A DNA stretch of 64,000 nucleotides from Selenomonas sp. AE3005 (GTDB lineage: Bacteria; Bacillota; Negativicutes; Selenomonadales; Selenomonadaceae): NCBI RefSeq assembly GCF_000686945.1, contig NZ_JMME01000002.1, positions 124,001 through 188,000 on the forward strand, given 5' to 3'. Of the stretch, positions 44,460 to 52,524 are shown piece after piece (the stretch's first letter is position 1; each line of letters opens with the position of its first letter). The notes under the pieces are model-generated. The model made no database searches and was not told the origin of the DNA. It worked only from the letters and a program-made list of their open reading frames with translations. A program made the translations under genes and the position numbers.

Positions 44460-44735
44460 TTAACGCCGCCTACAAAACAACCACAGATGGCTCAGCAGCA
44501 TGAAGGGAATACCTAAAATATAGAGGCCGGCAGCCACAGGTTTGCTGGTTTGCAGCCAGGGAGCCAGGCCAAAGGTCAGCGCGCCGGCGGTATTGACCAG
44601 CAGCAGATAGAAAAAGGCGCGCAGGCGGTAAACACCGGCGATTTTTTGCAGACGGTAGAGGGACAGGGTAAAGATGGACACCCCAAAAGTCTGTACCAGG
44701 GTGTAGGCCAGGAGTTGGCCAATACTAATCAGCAT
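44460..44735 (-). CDS. small membrane protein next to hypF
   Basis: A 91-residue protein with three hydrophobic helices and a basic end (FCRRR). Its ATG lies inside the end of hypF (7-base overlap), so it is translationally coupled to it. I know no family. Coupling to a hydrogenase-maturation gene may be incidental. Confidence 0.6.
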   Translation of the reverse strand: MLISIGQLLAYTLVQTFGVSIFTLSLYRLQKIAGVYRLRAFFYLLLVNTAGALTFGLAPWLQTSKPVAAGLYILGIPFMLLSHLWLFCRRR

Positions 44736-47020
44736 GCAAAGTCTCCTTTATGGTTTAAGTGATACATGGCAGCCAGCGCCTGCCCCAGGCAAATGCCGCC
44801 GTCATTGGGAGGGATAAGACTGTGGCGCAGGACGGTAAAGTCATGTTGCTGCAGCTGCTGGCTGACGAGCTCCGTGAGTAAATGATTTTGGAACACGCCG
44901 CCGGAGAGGGCGGCAACATTCAGGCCGGTTTCATGGCGCGCGGTTATGCAGAAATCTTTGATTATGCGGGCCAGACCGAAATGAAATTCCCAGGCAAGTT
45001 TGGCGGTATTTGTACCTGCCAGCCGTGCTGTCACCAGATAGGCAAAGAGCTGGGCGGTGGAAGTCTGCGGCGGTGGAGGTGTAAGCTGAGAGGCGTGGTT
45101 ATCCTGCCAGCTTTGCGCGGCAAATTCCAGATACATGCTGGCCTCACCTTCAAAGGACGAGCTTGTGCGAATGCCGAGCAGGGCACTGACAGCGTCAAAA
45201 AGCCGCCCGGCACTGGTACTTATAATGGTGTTGATGTTGTTATCGAGCATAAAGAACAGCGTGTCCATGTCCTGCGGCGTACAAAGCTGGAGCTTTGCGG
45301 CCAGGGCAGCTGTTTTTTCCTTGTCCTTATACATATCGTAGAGCAGTGACAGGGCGATGCGCCAGCCCTCTCGGCTGGCTTTGTCCCCGCCGGCCTGCCG
45401 GAAAGGTGATATGGAGCCAAGTCTTTTAAAGCCGGCCAGGTCTGCCAGCAAAAATTCGCCGCCCCAGATGGTGCCATCAGTACCATAACCTGTACCGTCA
45501 AAGGAAACGCCGATAACAGGCCTGGTATAATTGTTTTCGGCCATGCAGGCCAGAATATGGGCGTAATGGTGCTGAACCGGGAATAGCGGCAGGCCCAGCT
45601 CACGGGCAACAGTCACGGTGTTGTAACGGGGGTGCATATCACAGGCCACGAGCTCGGGCTGCGTTTCGAGCAGTGTCGTCAGCCGTGTGATGGTTTCCCG
45701 CAGTGCCTGCATGGTGCGTAAATCGCTCATGTCACCGACATAGGGAGAGGGATAAAAGATATTATCGCTGGCGACACAGAAGGTGTTTTTCAGTTCGCCG
45801 CCAATGCCGAGCACTGCGCCCTGGAAGTCCATATCCAGCATAAACGGCAGGGGGGCAAAGCCGCGGCTGCGGCGAATCATATAAGGCCGTCCGTCCAGCC
45901 AGTCCATAACCGTATCGTCAGCCCGAATGCGGATTTTGCGGTTGTGGGAGAGCATGAGGTCGCAGAAGGCGCTGAGGGCAGCCAGCGCCCCTTCGTCATC
46001 ACGGCAGATAGGTGCGCCGGCCGGATTGCCGCTCGTCATAATCAGCGTATCGGGCATATTAAGTCCGTCGGGATAGTCAAAGAGCAGCATGTGCAGCGGT
46101 GCATAAGGCAGCATAATACCAACTTTGGGATTTCCCGGTGCCACAATGTCAGCAATTTGACCTGTCAGTCTGCGTTTTAACAGCAGTATGGGTTTTTGAT
46201 GACCGGTCAGCATTTCGCGCTGGCCGGGTTCAACACAGCATTCGCGTTCGATGACGGCCATATCTTTAGCCATCAGGGCAAACGGCTTGACGGGGCGGTG
46301 CTTTAATTTTCTCAGTCTGGCCACGGCTTTTTCGTTGGCGGCGTCGCAGCATAAATGAAAACCGCCAATGCCTTTTATGGCGGCAATGCCGCCATTTATT
46401 ATGACCTGCCGCGTTTTGGTGATGGCTGCCGCCCCGCGTATCTGTTCATCACCGATAAGGTAAACTTCCGGGCCGCAGTGATTGCAGCATACAGGCTGGG
46501 CGTCATAGCGGCGCGTGGCCGGACTGGTATATTCAGCCTGACAGGAAGGGCACAGGGGGAATTCACCCATGCTGGTACGTTCCCGGTCATAGGGCATGGA
46601 GTCAAGTATGGTCAGCCTGGGGCCGCAGGCCGTGCAGTTGATGAAGGGGTGCAGGTAACGTTTATCCTCGGGGTTAAAAAGTTCCTGCCGGCATTTGTCG
46701 CAGGTGGCAATATCCGGGGACACAAAGATGGCTCCCCGTTCCTTGGCGCTTTCGATAATCTGAAAATCCCGGTATTTCTCGGGCAGGGTGAGAGGTTGGC
46801 TGTCGATTTTTAAAATACTGGCCCGTTCCGGCGGTTCATTGGCAATGGCCTGCAAAAAATCCTGCACGGCAGATTCTGTTCCCTGGGCGAAAACTTCCAC
46901 ATAGGGGCCTTTGTTGCAGACGCTGCCGTAAATATTGAACCGGTCAGCCAGCCGGGCCACGAACGGACGAAAGCCTACTCCTTGAACAATGCCGAATATT
47001 TTTGCTTGATAGATTGCCAT
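44729..47020 (-). CDS. hypF: carbamoyltransferase HypF, [NiFe]-hydrogenase maturation
   Basis: HypF makes the carbamoyl group that becomes the CN ligand of [NiFe]-hydrogenases. The 763-residue protein has all domains in order. An acylphosphatase domain (FGIVQGVGFRPFVARLA) comes first. Two zinc fingers follow, with CDKC/CTAC and CPSC/CNHC. A YrdC-like domain (GIAAIKGIGGFHLCCDA) is next, and a Kae1-like carbamoyltransferase end has QHHYAHILACMAE, GVSFDGTGYGTDGTIWGGE and ALSGGVFQNHLLTE. No hypABCDE or hydrogenase genes are in the window, so the partners must be elsewhere. Confidence 0.96.
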   Translation of the reverse strand: MAIYQAKIFGIVQGVGFRPFVARLADRFNIYGSVCNKGPYVEVFAQGTESAVQDFLQAIANEPPERASILKIDSQPLTLPEKYRDFQIIESAKERGAIFVSPDIATCDKCRQELFNPEDKRYLHPFINCTACGPRLTILDSMPYDRERTSMGEFPLCPSCQAEYTSPATRRYDAQPVCCNHCGPEVYLIGDEQIRGAAAITKTRQVIINGGIAAIKGIGGFHLCCDAANEKAVARLRKLKHRPVKPFALMAKDMAVIERECCVEPGQREMLTGHQKPILLLKRRLTGQIADIVAPGNPKVGIMLPYAPLHMLLFDYPDGLNMPDTLIMTSGNPAGAPICRDDEGALAALSAFCDLMLSHNRKIRIRADDTVMDWLDGRPYMIRRSRGFAPLPFMLDMDFQGAVLGIGGELKNTFCVASDNIFYPSPYVGDMSDLRTMQALRETITRLTTLLETQPELVACDMHPRYNTVTVARELGLPLFPVQHHYAHILACMAENNYTRPVIGVSFDGTGYGTDGTIWGGEFLLADLAGFKRLGSISPFRQAGGDKASREGWRIALSLLYDMYKDKEKTAALAAKLQLCTPQDMDTLFFMLDNNINTIISTSAGRLFDAVSALLGIRTSSSFEGEASMYLEFAAQSWQDNHASQLTPPPPQTSTAQLFAYLVTARLAGTNTAKLAWEFHFGLARIIKDFCITARHETGLNVAALSGGVFQNHLLTELVSQQLQQHDFTVLRHSLIPPNDGGICLGQALAAMYHLNHKGDFAC

Positions 47021-47104
47021 GTTGGTAAATCCCCTTCCCGAAAAAAAGTCTGTTTCTATTATACAGTTTTTGCAGTTGATTTACTATAACTCGGAAGAAG
47101 ATGT

Positions 47105-47223
47105 CTCCCACCTCTATAGGTGGCGAGTTCCTAATTTACTAACAGGCGGTGAGCATATATCTCCCGCCTCGTTGAAACGCCAAGAGGAAGTTTTGCCTGC
47201 GGCAAAACTGGAACAACGGCGTT
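47105..47223. repeat. cluster of three hairpins, possible remnant of an IS200/IS605-type end
   Basis: Hairpin 1: CTC-CCACCT / AGGTGG-C-GAG at 47105-47127. Hairpin 2: GGCGGTGAG / CTCCCGCC at 47145-47168. Hairpin 3: AGTTTTGCC-TGC-GGCAAAACT at 47189-47209, inside a second stem AACGCC (47176-47181) / GGCGTT (47218-47223). A 91-codon frame runs through it, but most of that frame is covered by these stems, so I do not call a gene. Subterminal hairpins of this kind occur at ends of IS200/IS605-like elements; no transposase is present. Confidence 0.35.
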
Positions 47224-47362
47224 ATAATTCGATAGAAAATGGCAGCAGAAGTGGCGGGCTGGTAAAAATAATTACGGTTTTATTAAATTCGTAAAAATAC
47301 AGAAAACTTATTAAAAATCAAAACTTTTTTCTAAAAGGGTTTTTTTTTACTGGTAAATATGC

Positions 47363-47368
47363 TAAACT
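47363..47368 (+). promoter_or_regulatory. extended -10 of the small RNA candidate
   Basis: TAAACT preceded by TATGC, identical over TATGCTAAACTAT to the infC promoter region. The -35 is a T-rich run (about 47340-47345) and is weak. Confidence 0.5.
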
Positions 47369-47374
47369 ATGAGT

Positions 47375-47525
47375 GTCGATAGGAGATTAACTGGATATCC
47401 CACCAGTTTTTATTTAGAACCTATCGGTCTCTTCTCTGGAAACATATCCCAGTTTCCAGTATCCCATTTCCTTACATCTTTTTAGAAAAGAACCGGAGTC
47501 AGTGGAGTGATACCGGTTCTTTTTC
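47375..47525 (+). ncRNA. candidate small RNA with repeated AUAUCCCA loops
   Basis: About 150 bases between hypF and efp with its own promoter and terminator and no open frame. Stem CGATAGG (47377-47383) / CCTATCG (47420-47426) encloses AACTGG-ATATCCCA-CCAGTT (47389-47408). A second perfect hairpin CTGGAAAC-ATATCCCA-GTTTCCAG lies at 47436-47459. Both present the identical eight-base loop. A third TATCCCA (47460-47466) follows unpaired. AAGAACCGG (47488-47496) / CCGGTTCTT (47513-47521) plus U tract ends it. Such C-rich loops are typical of small RNAs that block ribosome sites. It is not shaped like 6S RNA, since the ends do not pair. Confidence 0.65.
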
Positions 47526-47577
47526 GTTGTAAAATAACGGGAGCAAAAAACTTGCAGGAAAACTTACAGGTAAAATC

Positions 47578-47607
47578 TTGTAAAACACGGGACAGATATG
47601 CTATAAT
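47578..47607 (+). promoter_or_regulatory. promoter of efp
   Basis: TTGTAA (47578-47583), 18 bases, TATAAT (47602-47607), about 55 bases upstream of the efp start. Confidence 0.6.
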
Positions 47608-47664
47608 GTGTCTGTTATTTTGAAATTAGAAGCTTAGAAAGCATTCATTGGAGGGCGTAAGTTA

Positions 47665-48222
47665 ATGATTAATAGTACTGATTTTCGCACGGGTCTCACT
47701 ATTGAGATTGATGGCAACGTATGGCAGATTGTGGATTTCCAGCATGTAAAGCCGGGTAAGGGCGCTGCCTTCGTGCGCACGAAAATCAAAAACGTAGAAA
47801 CGGGCGCAGTGGTTGAACGTACTTTCAACCCTAACGAAAAAATGCCGGCTGCACATCTCGAAACGCGCAATATGCAGTATCTCTATGAAGCTGATGGCAT
47901 GTATACGTTCATGGATACGGAAACCTATGAGCAGAGCGAACTCAATCAGGAAACTCTGGGTGACGCCCTGAACTACCTGAAGGAAAACATGGAAGTAAAT
48001 CTCCAGACCTTCAAGGGCCGTATCATCGGTATCAGCCTGCCGAACTCTGTAAACCTGGCTGTTACGGAATGTGAACCCAGCGTTAAGGGCAACACGGCTA
48101 CTGGTGCAACCAAGATGGCTAAACTGGAAACCGGTTACGAAGTTCGCGTACCGCTCTTCATCAACGAAGGCGATGTACTGCGTATCGATACCCGTACGGG
48201 TAACTACATCGAGCGTGCATAA
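47665..48222 (+). CDS. efp: translation elongation factor P
   Basis: EF-P relieves ribosome stalling at polyproline stretches. The 185-residue protein opens INSTDFRTGLTIEIDGNVWQIVDFQHVKPGKG, with Lys32 at the tip of the KOW-like domain where post-translational modification occurs in other bacteria. It ends with the signature FINEGDVLRIDTRTGNYIER. GGAGGGCG precedes the start. No modification enzyme of the EpmA/EarP type is visible in the window. Confidence 0.97.
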   Translation: MINSTDFRTGLTIEIDGNVWQIVDFQHVKPGKGAAFVRTKIKNVETGAVVERTFNPNEKMPAAHLETRNMQYLYEADGMYTFMDTETYEQSELNQETLGDALNYLKENMEVNLQTFKGRIIGISLPNSVNLAVTECEPSVKGNTATGATKMAKLETGYEVRVPLFINEGDVLRIDTRTGNYIERA

Positions 48223-48389
48223 TCGATAAAGATAAATATAATGCACCTGGGACTGCCGCATTATCATGGTGCGGCAGTTTTTCCATCTATATTTTCCGGG
48301 AATTTTAAAAACTGGCAGGAATCTAGCGTATCCAGCACGAAAACTATACAATAACGAATTTTGTGTGCTGAAGTATGGAGGTATGGGTA

Positions 48390-48791
48390 ATGGAACAAGC
48401 AAAAGAAATGGTAAAAAAAGATAACTCCCTAGGTTCGATTCGTATTGCAGATGAAGTGGTCAGCATTATTGCTGGTCTGGCTGCTACGGAAGTAGAAGGT
48501 ATTGCCGGTATGAGCGGCGGTATCGCTGGTGGTATTGCGGAAATGCTCGGCCGTAAAAACTTTGCCAAAGGTGTTAAAGTTGAAGTCGGTGAAAAAGAGG
48601 CTGCTGTGGACCTCTATATCATTGTAAAATATGGTGTGCGTATTCCGGACGTGGCTCTGGCTGCTCAGGAAAATGTTAAGCAGGCCATTGAAAACATGAC
48701 CGGTCTGTCTGTGGTTGAAGTAAATATCCATGTGCAGGGTGTAGGTTTCCCCGATGAAGAGGGAAAGGTAGATGAGGTCCGCGTTCGTTAA
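48390..48791 (+). CDS. Asp23/Gls24-family envelope stress protein
   Basis: A 133-residue protein with the Asp23 core SLGSIRIADEVVSIIAGLAATEVEGIAGMSGG, VDLYIIVKYGVRIPDVA and VVEVNIHVQGVGF. In Gram-positive bacteria these proteins are bound to the membrane by AmaP, encoded next here. The start is ATG 48390 behind GGAGGT; the frame from 48375 would bury that site. Likely co-transcribed with the next two genes. Confidence 0.92.
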   Translation: MEQAKEMVKKDNSLGSIRIADEVVSIIAGLAATEVEGIAGMSGGIAGGIAEMLGRKNFAKGVKVEVGEKEAAVDLYIIVKYGVRIPDVALAAQENVKQAIENMTGLSVVEVNIHVQGVGFPDEEGKVDEVRVR

Positions 48792-48809
48792 GGGCAAGGG
48801 GCGGAGTCT

Positions 48810-49385
48810 ATGAGTATAATCAATCGTTTTTTACTGCTGATTTTATCCCTGACAGGCCTGGCTGTGGCTGGTGTGGTTGTGGCCGCAGCCACACAGGTGC
48901 TGCCGGAAAATGTCTGGCTGAAACAGGTGCATTACTTTTTGCCACGCCCGGAGACTTTGGGCGTGGCTGCCGTAATGTTCCTCATTTCCCTGAAACTGCT
49001 GCTGGCGGTGTTTAAACGGACACCAAAAGAGAAGTACAGCAGCAAAGGGGAGTATGTAATCGACGCCGGCCCGAAAGGTGAGGTGCGTGTCGCACTGGAG
49101 GCCATTCGCAGCCTGGCTGACCGTATGGCCCGTGAGGTGCATGGCGTCCGCGACGCCCGGGTGAAAATCAAAGCCAGAAACAAGGCAGAAGGCGAGGCCA
49201 GTCTTTCTATGGATATGGACCTCACTGTTGGCCGGGAGGCTGATGTCAGCCAGGTGGCCGCTACCCTTACGGAAAGATTGCAAAGCCATTTGGCCCGGAC
49301 TATGGGACTGACCGATGTACCCATCAATGTGGTGGTGTCTGAGGTATCAGACCTGCAGCCGGAAAAGAAACATCGTGTGGTCTAA
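48810..49385 (+). CDS. amaP: alkaline-shock membrane anchor AmaP
   Basis: A 191-residue protein with two N-terminal membrane helices (LLLILSLTGLAVAGVVVAAATQ and GVAAVMFLISLKLLLAVF) and a soluble domain distantly like Asp23 (GEVRVALEAIRSLADRMAREVHGVRDARVKI). This is the AmaP architecture; it anchors Asp23 at the cytoplasmic membrane. It lies between an Asp23-family gene and a DUF2273 gene, as in many Firmicutes. Confidence 0.88.
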   Translation: MSIINRFLLLILSLTGLAVAGVVVAAATQVLPENVWLKQVHYFLPRPETLGVAAVMFLISLKLLLAVFKRTPKEKYSSKGEYVIDAGPKGEVRVALEAIRSLADRMAREVHGVRDARVKIKARNKAEGEASLSMDMDLTVGREADVSQVAATLTERLQSHLARTMGLTDVPINVVVSEVSDLQPEKKHRVV

Positions 49386-49400
49386 GGCGGTGACGGATAA

Positions 49401-49646
49401 ATGAAGGAAGAATTGCGGCAGGTGGCAGAAAATCTGTGGCAGACTCATCGCGGCAAGACCTGTGGTGTGCTGTTGGGCATGGCCTTAGGGACAGCTATTT
49501 TGTGTTTTGGCTTTTGGCATACGTTCTTTGTTCTTTGTTGCGGCTTGATAGGTTTGTTTATCGGCACCCAGCTGGACAATGATGATAATGTTATCGATAG
49601 TGTGCGTGAGAAGGCGTGGACGTTTTTTGAACGCTTTCAGCGGTAA
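49401..49646 (+). CDS. DUF2273 small membrane protein
   Basis: An 81-residue protein with two adjacent helices (GVLLGMALGTAILCFGFWHTFFVLCCGLIGLFIG) followed by the IDSVREKAWTFFERF tail. DUF2273 proteins accompany Asp23/AmaP; function is unknown. It overlaps nothing and precedes nusB by 38 bases. Confidence 0.85.
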   Translation: MKEELRQVAENLWQTHRGKTCGVLLGMALGTAILCFGFWHTFFVLCCGLIGLFIGTQLDNDDNVIDSVREKAWTFFERFQR

Positions 49647-49684
49647 AAAGAGTGTAAGATATTTAGGAAGGTAAAAGGTAAGTA

Positions 49685-50113
49685 ATGAGTCGCAGACAAG
49701 CAAGAGAAGCAGCTTTGCAGGCGCTTTTTCAGTTGGATTTAAATCATGGTGAAGAAGGGCAGCAGGAGCAGTATGAAACTCTGGCTATTGATACGGCCTT
49801 AGGCGAGGCAGAAAAAATGCCCGCCCGTGACCGTGAATATGTTAGTACGTTGGTGCGTGGCACCCGGGAAAATCTCGCTGCCATAGACAGCTTGATTGCT
49901 GCCAGCTCCAAAGACTGGAAAGTGGAGCGTATGGCTGCCGTGGACCGCAATATCACGCGGCTGGCTGCTTATGAGATTGGCTTTTCTGAGGAAAAGATAA
50001 CTCCGAATATTGCCATCAATGAAGCTGTGGAACTGGCGAAAAAATATGGTACGGATAATTCCAGCCGTTATGTCAATGGCATACTCGGCGCAATGATGAA
50101 TAATCTTCGTTGA
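49685..50113 (+). CDS. nusB: transcription antitermination factor NusB
   Basis: A 142-residue all-helical RNA-binding protein that acts with NusE (S10) at boxA during rRNA transcription. It has the typical SRRQAREAALQALFQLDLN start, AAVDRNITRLAAYEI, and PNIAINEAVELAKKYGTDNSSRYVNGILGA. A GC-rich hairpin (CTGCCAGA ... TCTGGCAG plus TTTTG, about 50120-50155) lies between it and xseA and may attenuate readthrough. Confidence 0.96.
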   Translation: MSRRQAREAALQALFQLDLNHGEEGQQEQYETLAIDTALGEAEKMPARDREYVSTLVRGTRENLAAIDSLIAASSKDWKVERMAAVDRNITRLAAYEIGFSEEKITPNIAINEAVELAKKYGTDNSSRYVNGILGAMMNNLR

Positions 50114-50178
50114 GGAAACAGGCTGCCAGACCCGTAATGAGGGCTCTGGCAGTTTTGTGTGTGTATGGGGGAATTTTA

Positions 50179-51369
50179 GTGGCTGTCCATTCTGTCAGTG
50201 AAGTAAATCGCTATATAAAGGAACTGCTGGCCCGGGAGCCTGTCCTGAGCGGCATGCAGGTAAGAGGGGAGATTTCCAACTACAAGCAATACCCCTCCGG
50301 TCACTGCTATTTTACCCTTAAGGACGCGAGCTCGGCACTTAAGTGTGTGATGTTCCGCAGCCGGGCACAATACCTGCGGTTTAAGCCGGAAAACGGTATG
50401 CAGGTCGTAGCCGGCGGCTCGCTTTCCGTCTATGAGCGTGACGGTGTGTACCAGCTGTATGTAGACAGCCTGATGCCGGAAGGGACTGGCGATTTGGCTG
50501 TTGCCTTTGAGCAGCTGAAGAAAAAACTCAGTGCCGAAGGGCTGTTTGCTGAGGAACGAAAACGGCCGCTGCCGGCGTTTCCAAAAAAAATTGGTGTGGT
50601 CACCAGCTCGGCCGGGGCCGTGCTGCGGGATATATATCGTGTATCCAAGCGGCGCTGGCCGGCCGTACAGCTGGTCTTGTATCCGGTACAGGTGCAGGGC
50701 ACGGAGGCTGCCGGACAGATTGCCCGGGGCATAGAGTTCTTTTCCCGTACGTATCCTGTAGACGTAATCATTGCCGGGCGCGGCGGTGGTTCGATGGAGG
50801 ATTTGTGGGCCTTTAACGAGGAAGTAGTAGTGCGGGCTATTGCAGCCGCACAGGTGCCGCTAATCTCTGCTGTAGGTCATGAGACTGATTATACGCTGGC
50901 GGATTTTGCCGCTGATGTACGGGCGGCAACACCCTCACAGGCGGCGGAACTGGCCGTGCCGGACCAGGCCGAGGTAAGACGTCAGGTGTTGGCGCTTAAG
51001 GCGCAGCTGACACGTCAGATGCAGAAGGAAATTGCTGACCGCCGCTGGCGGCTGGAAAATCTGCTGGCGAGCAGGGCCCTGCGTAATCCGCAGCAGCTGC
51101 TGGCAGAAAAGCGGCAGCGTCTGGACTATTTGCTGGAAAATCTGCAGGCGCAGTTAAGCCTGGGACTGCAAGGGAAAAAACACCGGTTGGATATATTGCT
51201 GAACCGTTTGTCGGCTATCAATCCGACCGCAGTTTTACGCCGAGGCTTTGCCTTGGCCGTAAAGGGTGATAAAATAGTAAGCAGCGTTCACGATGTGGCG
51301 CTTGATGATGAATTGATGCTGACTTTGGCTGATGGTACCTTAAAGGTACGGACGCTGGATAAGTCATGA
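50179..51369 (+). CDS. xseA: exodeoxyribonuclease VII large subunit
   Basis: Catalytic subunit of ExoVII, degrading single-stranded DNA. From GTG 50179 (after GGGGGA), the 396-residue protein starts AVHSVSEVNRYIKELLAREPVLSGMQVRGEIS. The N-terminal OB fold (HCYFTLKDASSALKCVMFR) is followed by the catalytic domain with IGVVTSSAGAVLRDIYRV, AGRGGGSMEDLWAFNEE and SAVGHETDYTLADF. A coiled-coil end follows. The frame is open back to 50110, but that would add non-homologous residues. Confidence 0.95.
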   Translation: MAVHSVSEVNRYIKELLAREPVLSGMQVRGEISNYKQYPSGHCYFTLKDASSALKCVMFRSRAQYLRFKPENGMQVVAGGSLSVYERDGVYQLYVDSLMPEGTGDLAVAFEQLKKKLSAEGLFAEERKRPLPAFPKKIGVVTSSAGAVLRDIYRVSKRRWPAVQLVLYPVQVQGTEAAGQIARGIEFFSRTYPVDVIIAGRGGGSMEDLWAFNEEVVVRAIAAAQVPLISAVGHETDYTLADFAADVRAATPSQAAELAVPDQAEVRRQVLALKAQLTRQMQKEIADRRWRLENLLASRALRNPQQLLAEKRQRLDYLLENLQAQLSLGLQGKKHRLDILLNRLSAINPTAVLRRGFALAVKGDKIVSSVHDVALDDELMLTLADGTLKVRTLDKS

Positions 51370-51386
51370 GGGAAGGGTGACCGTTA

Positions 51387-51626
51387 ATGCCGAGAAAAAA
51401 GGAACTGTCCTTTGAGGAATCGCTGGAAAAGCTGGAGACCATTGTCAAAACGATGGAAAGTGGCGACAGCAGCCTGAAAGAACTCATGGAAAACTATACG
51501 GAAGGCATAAAGCTGGGGGAAACCTGCCTCAAGGAATTAGCCAAAGCAGAGGCGGCGCTGGATACAGTGGTCAGTGTGGAAGATGGTAGAGTAACGGAAA
51601 CCCCGCTGGATATAAAGGGAGAATAA
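51387..51626 (+). CDS. xseB: exodeoxyribonuclease VII small subunit
   Basis: A 79-residue helical protein with the family pattern LSFEESLEKLETIVKTMESGDSSLKELMENYTEGIKLGETC. It joins XseA in the ExoVII complex and is the usual downstream neighbour. Confidence 0.95.
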   Translation: MPRKKELSFEESLEKLETIVKTMESGDSSLKELMENYTEGIKLGETCLKELAKAEAALDTVVSVEDGRVTETPLDIKGE

Positions 51627-51628
51627 CA

Positions 51629-52510
51629 ATGGAATTAAAGAAAATCTGGCAAGAGAGAAGTGCTTTGGTGGAAAAAGCACTGGTGCAGCAATTAAACGAG
51701 GCAAACCCTTTGGACAAGACGTTATGCGAGTCCATGAAGTATAGCCTGATGGCTGGCGGCAAGCGCCTGCGTCCGGTTCTGCTCATGGCGGCAGCTGACG
51801 CCGTGGGGGCTGAAGGTGAGCAGTATCTGACCACGGCCTGTGCGCTGGAAATGATACACACTTATTCGCTGATTCATGATGACCTGCCGGCAATGGACGA
51901 TGATGACTACCGCCGCGGCAAACTGACAAATCATAAGGTTTATGGTGCAGGCATGGCCACTTTGGCCGGCGACGCGCTGCTGACACTGGCCTTTGAAGTC
52001 ATGCTGCGCCAGCAGGGCGTCAGCGCTGATAAGCTCGTGCAGGTAGTACGCGAGATAAGCATAGCTGCCGGCCCTGATGGTATGGTCGGCGGTCAGGCCC
52101 TGGATATGGAATCTGAAGACAAGCAGGTTTCTATGGATACCATGAAAAAAATTCATCTGGGCAAGACGGGGGCGCTCTTCCGGGCAGCCCTGCGCAGCGG
52201 TGCGATTTTGGGCGGTGCTGATGATAAGGCCCTGGCAGCTCTGACCACCTATGCGGATAACTTTGGCCTGGCTTTCCAGATAACTGATGATATACTGGAT
52301 GTTATTGGGGACGAACAGGTTATCGGCAAACCGGTGGGCAGTGATGAAAAGAATCATAAGTCCACCTATGTGACCATGACCTCGCTGACCGAGGCCCAGA
52401 AACTGGCACAGGAGGCCGTGGACACCGCGGTAGGGGCTTTGGCTGTTTTTGGCGCTGAGGCTGACTTCCTGCGGGAACTGGTGGCTTATTTGGTAAAACG
52501 CAATAAATGA
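51629..52510 (+). CDS. ispA: farnesyl/polyprenyl diphosphate synthase
   Basis: Condenses isopentenyl diphosphate with allylic diphosphates to make farnesyl diphosphate. The 293-residue protein has the first aspartate-rich motif HDDLPAMDDDDYRRG and the second in FQITDDILDVIGD, plus LMAGGKRLRPVLL. It starts two bases after xseB and is followed by dxs in the common xseAB-ispA-dxs order, linking early and later isoprenoid steps. Confidence 0.95.
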   Translation: MELKKIWQERSALVEKALVQQLNEANPLDKTLCESMKYSLMAGGKRLRPVLLMAAADAVGAEGEQYLTTACALEMIHTYSLIHDDLPAMDDDDYRRGKLTNHKVYGAGMATLAGDALLTLAFEVMLRQQGVSADKLVQVVREISIAAGPDGMVGGQALDMESEDKQVSMDTMKKIHLGKTGALFRAALRSGAILGGADDKALAALTTYADNFGLAFQITDDILDVIGDEQVIGKPVGSDEKNHKSTYVTMTSLTEAQKLAQEAVDTAVGALAVFGAEADFLRELVAYLVKRNK

Positions 52511-52524
52511 TGGGATGTGGCATA

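Noticed and set aside
47019-47294. 91-codon open frame between hypF and the small RNA candidate
   Set aside because: It starts at the hypF start region in the opposite direction, lacks a ribosome site, and runs through a hairpin cluster; the frame is open by chance.
47375-47525. 6S RNA as identity of the efp-upstream RNA
   Set aside because: 6S RNA needs pairing between its ends and a large central bubble; here separate local hairpins and a terminator are seen.
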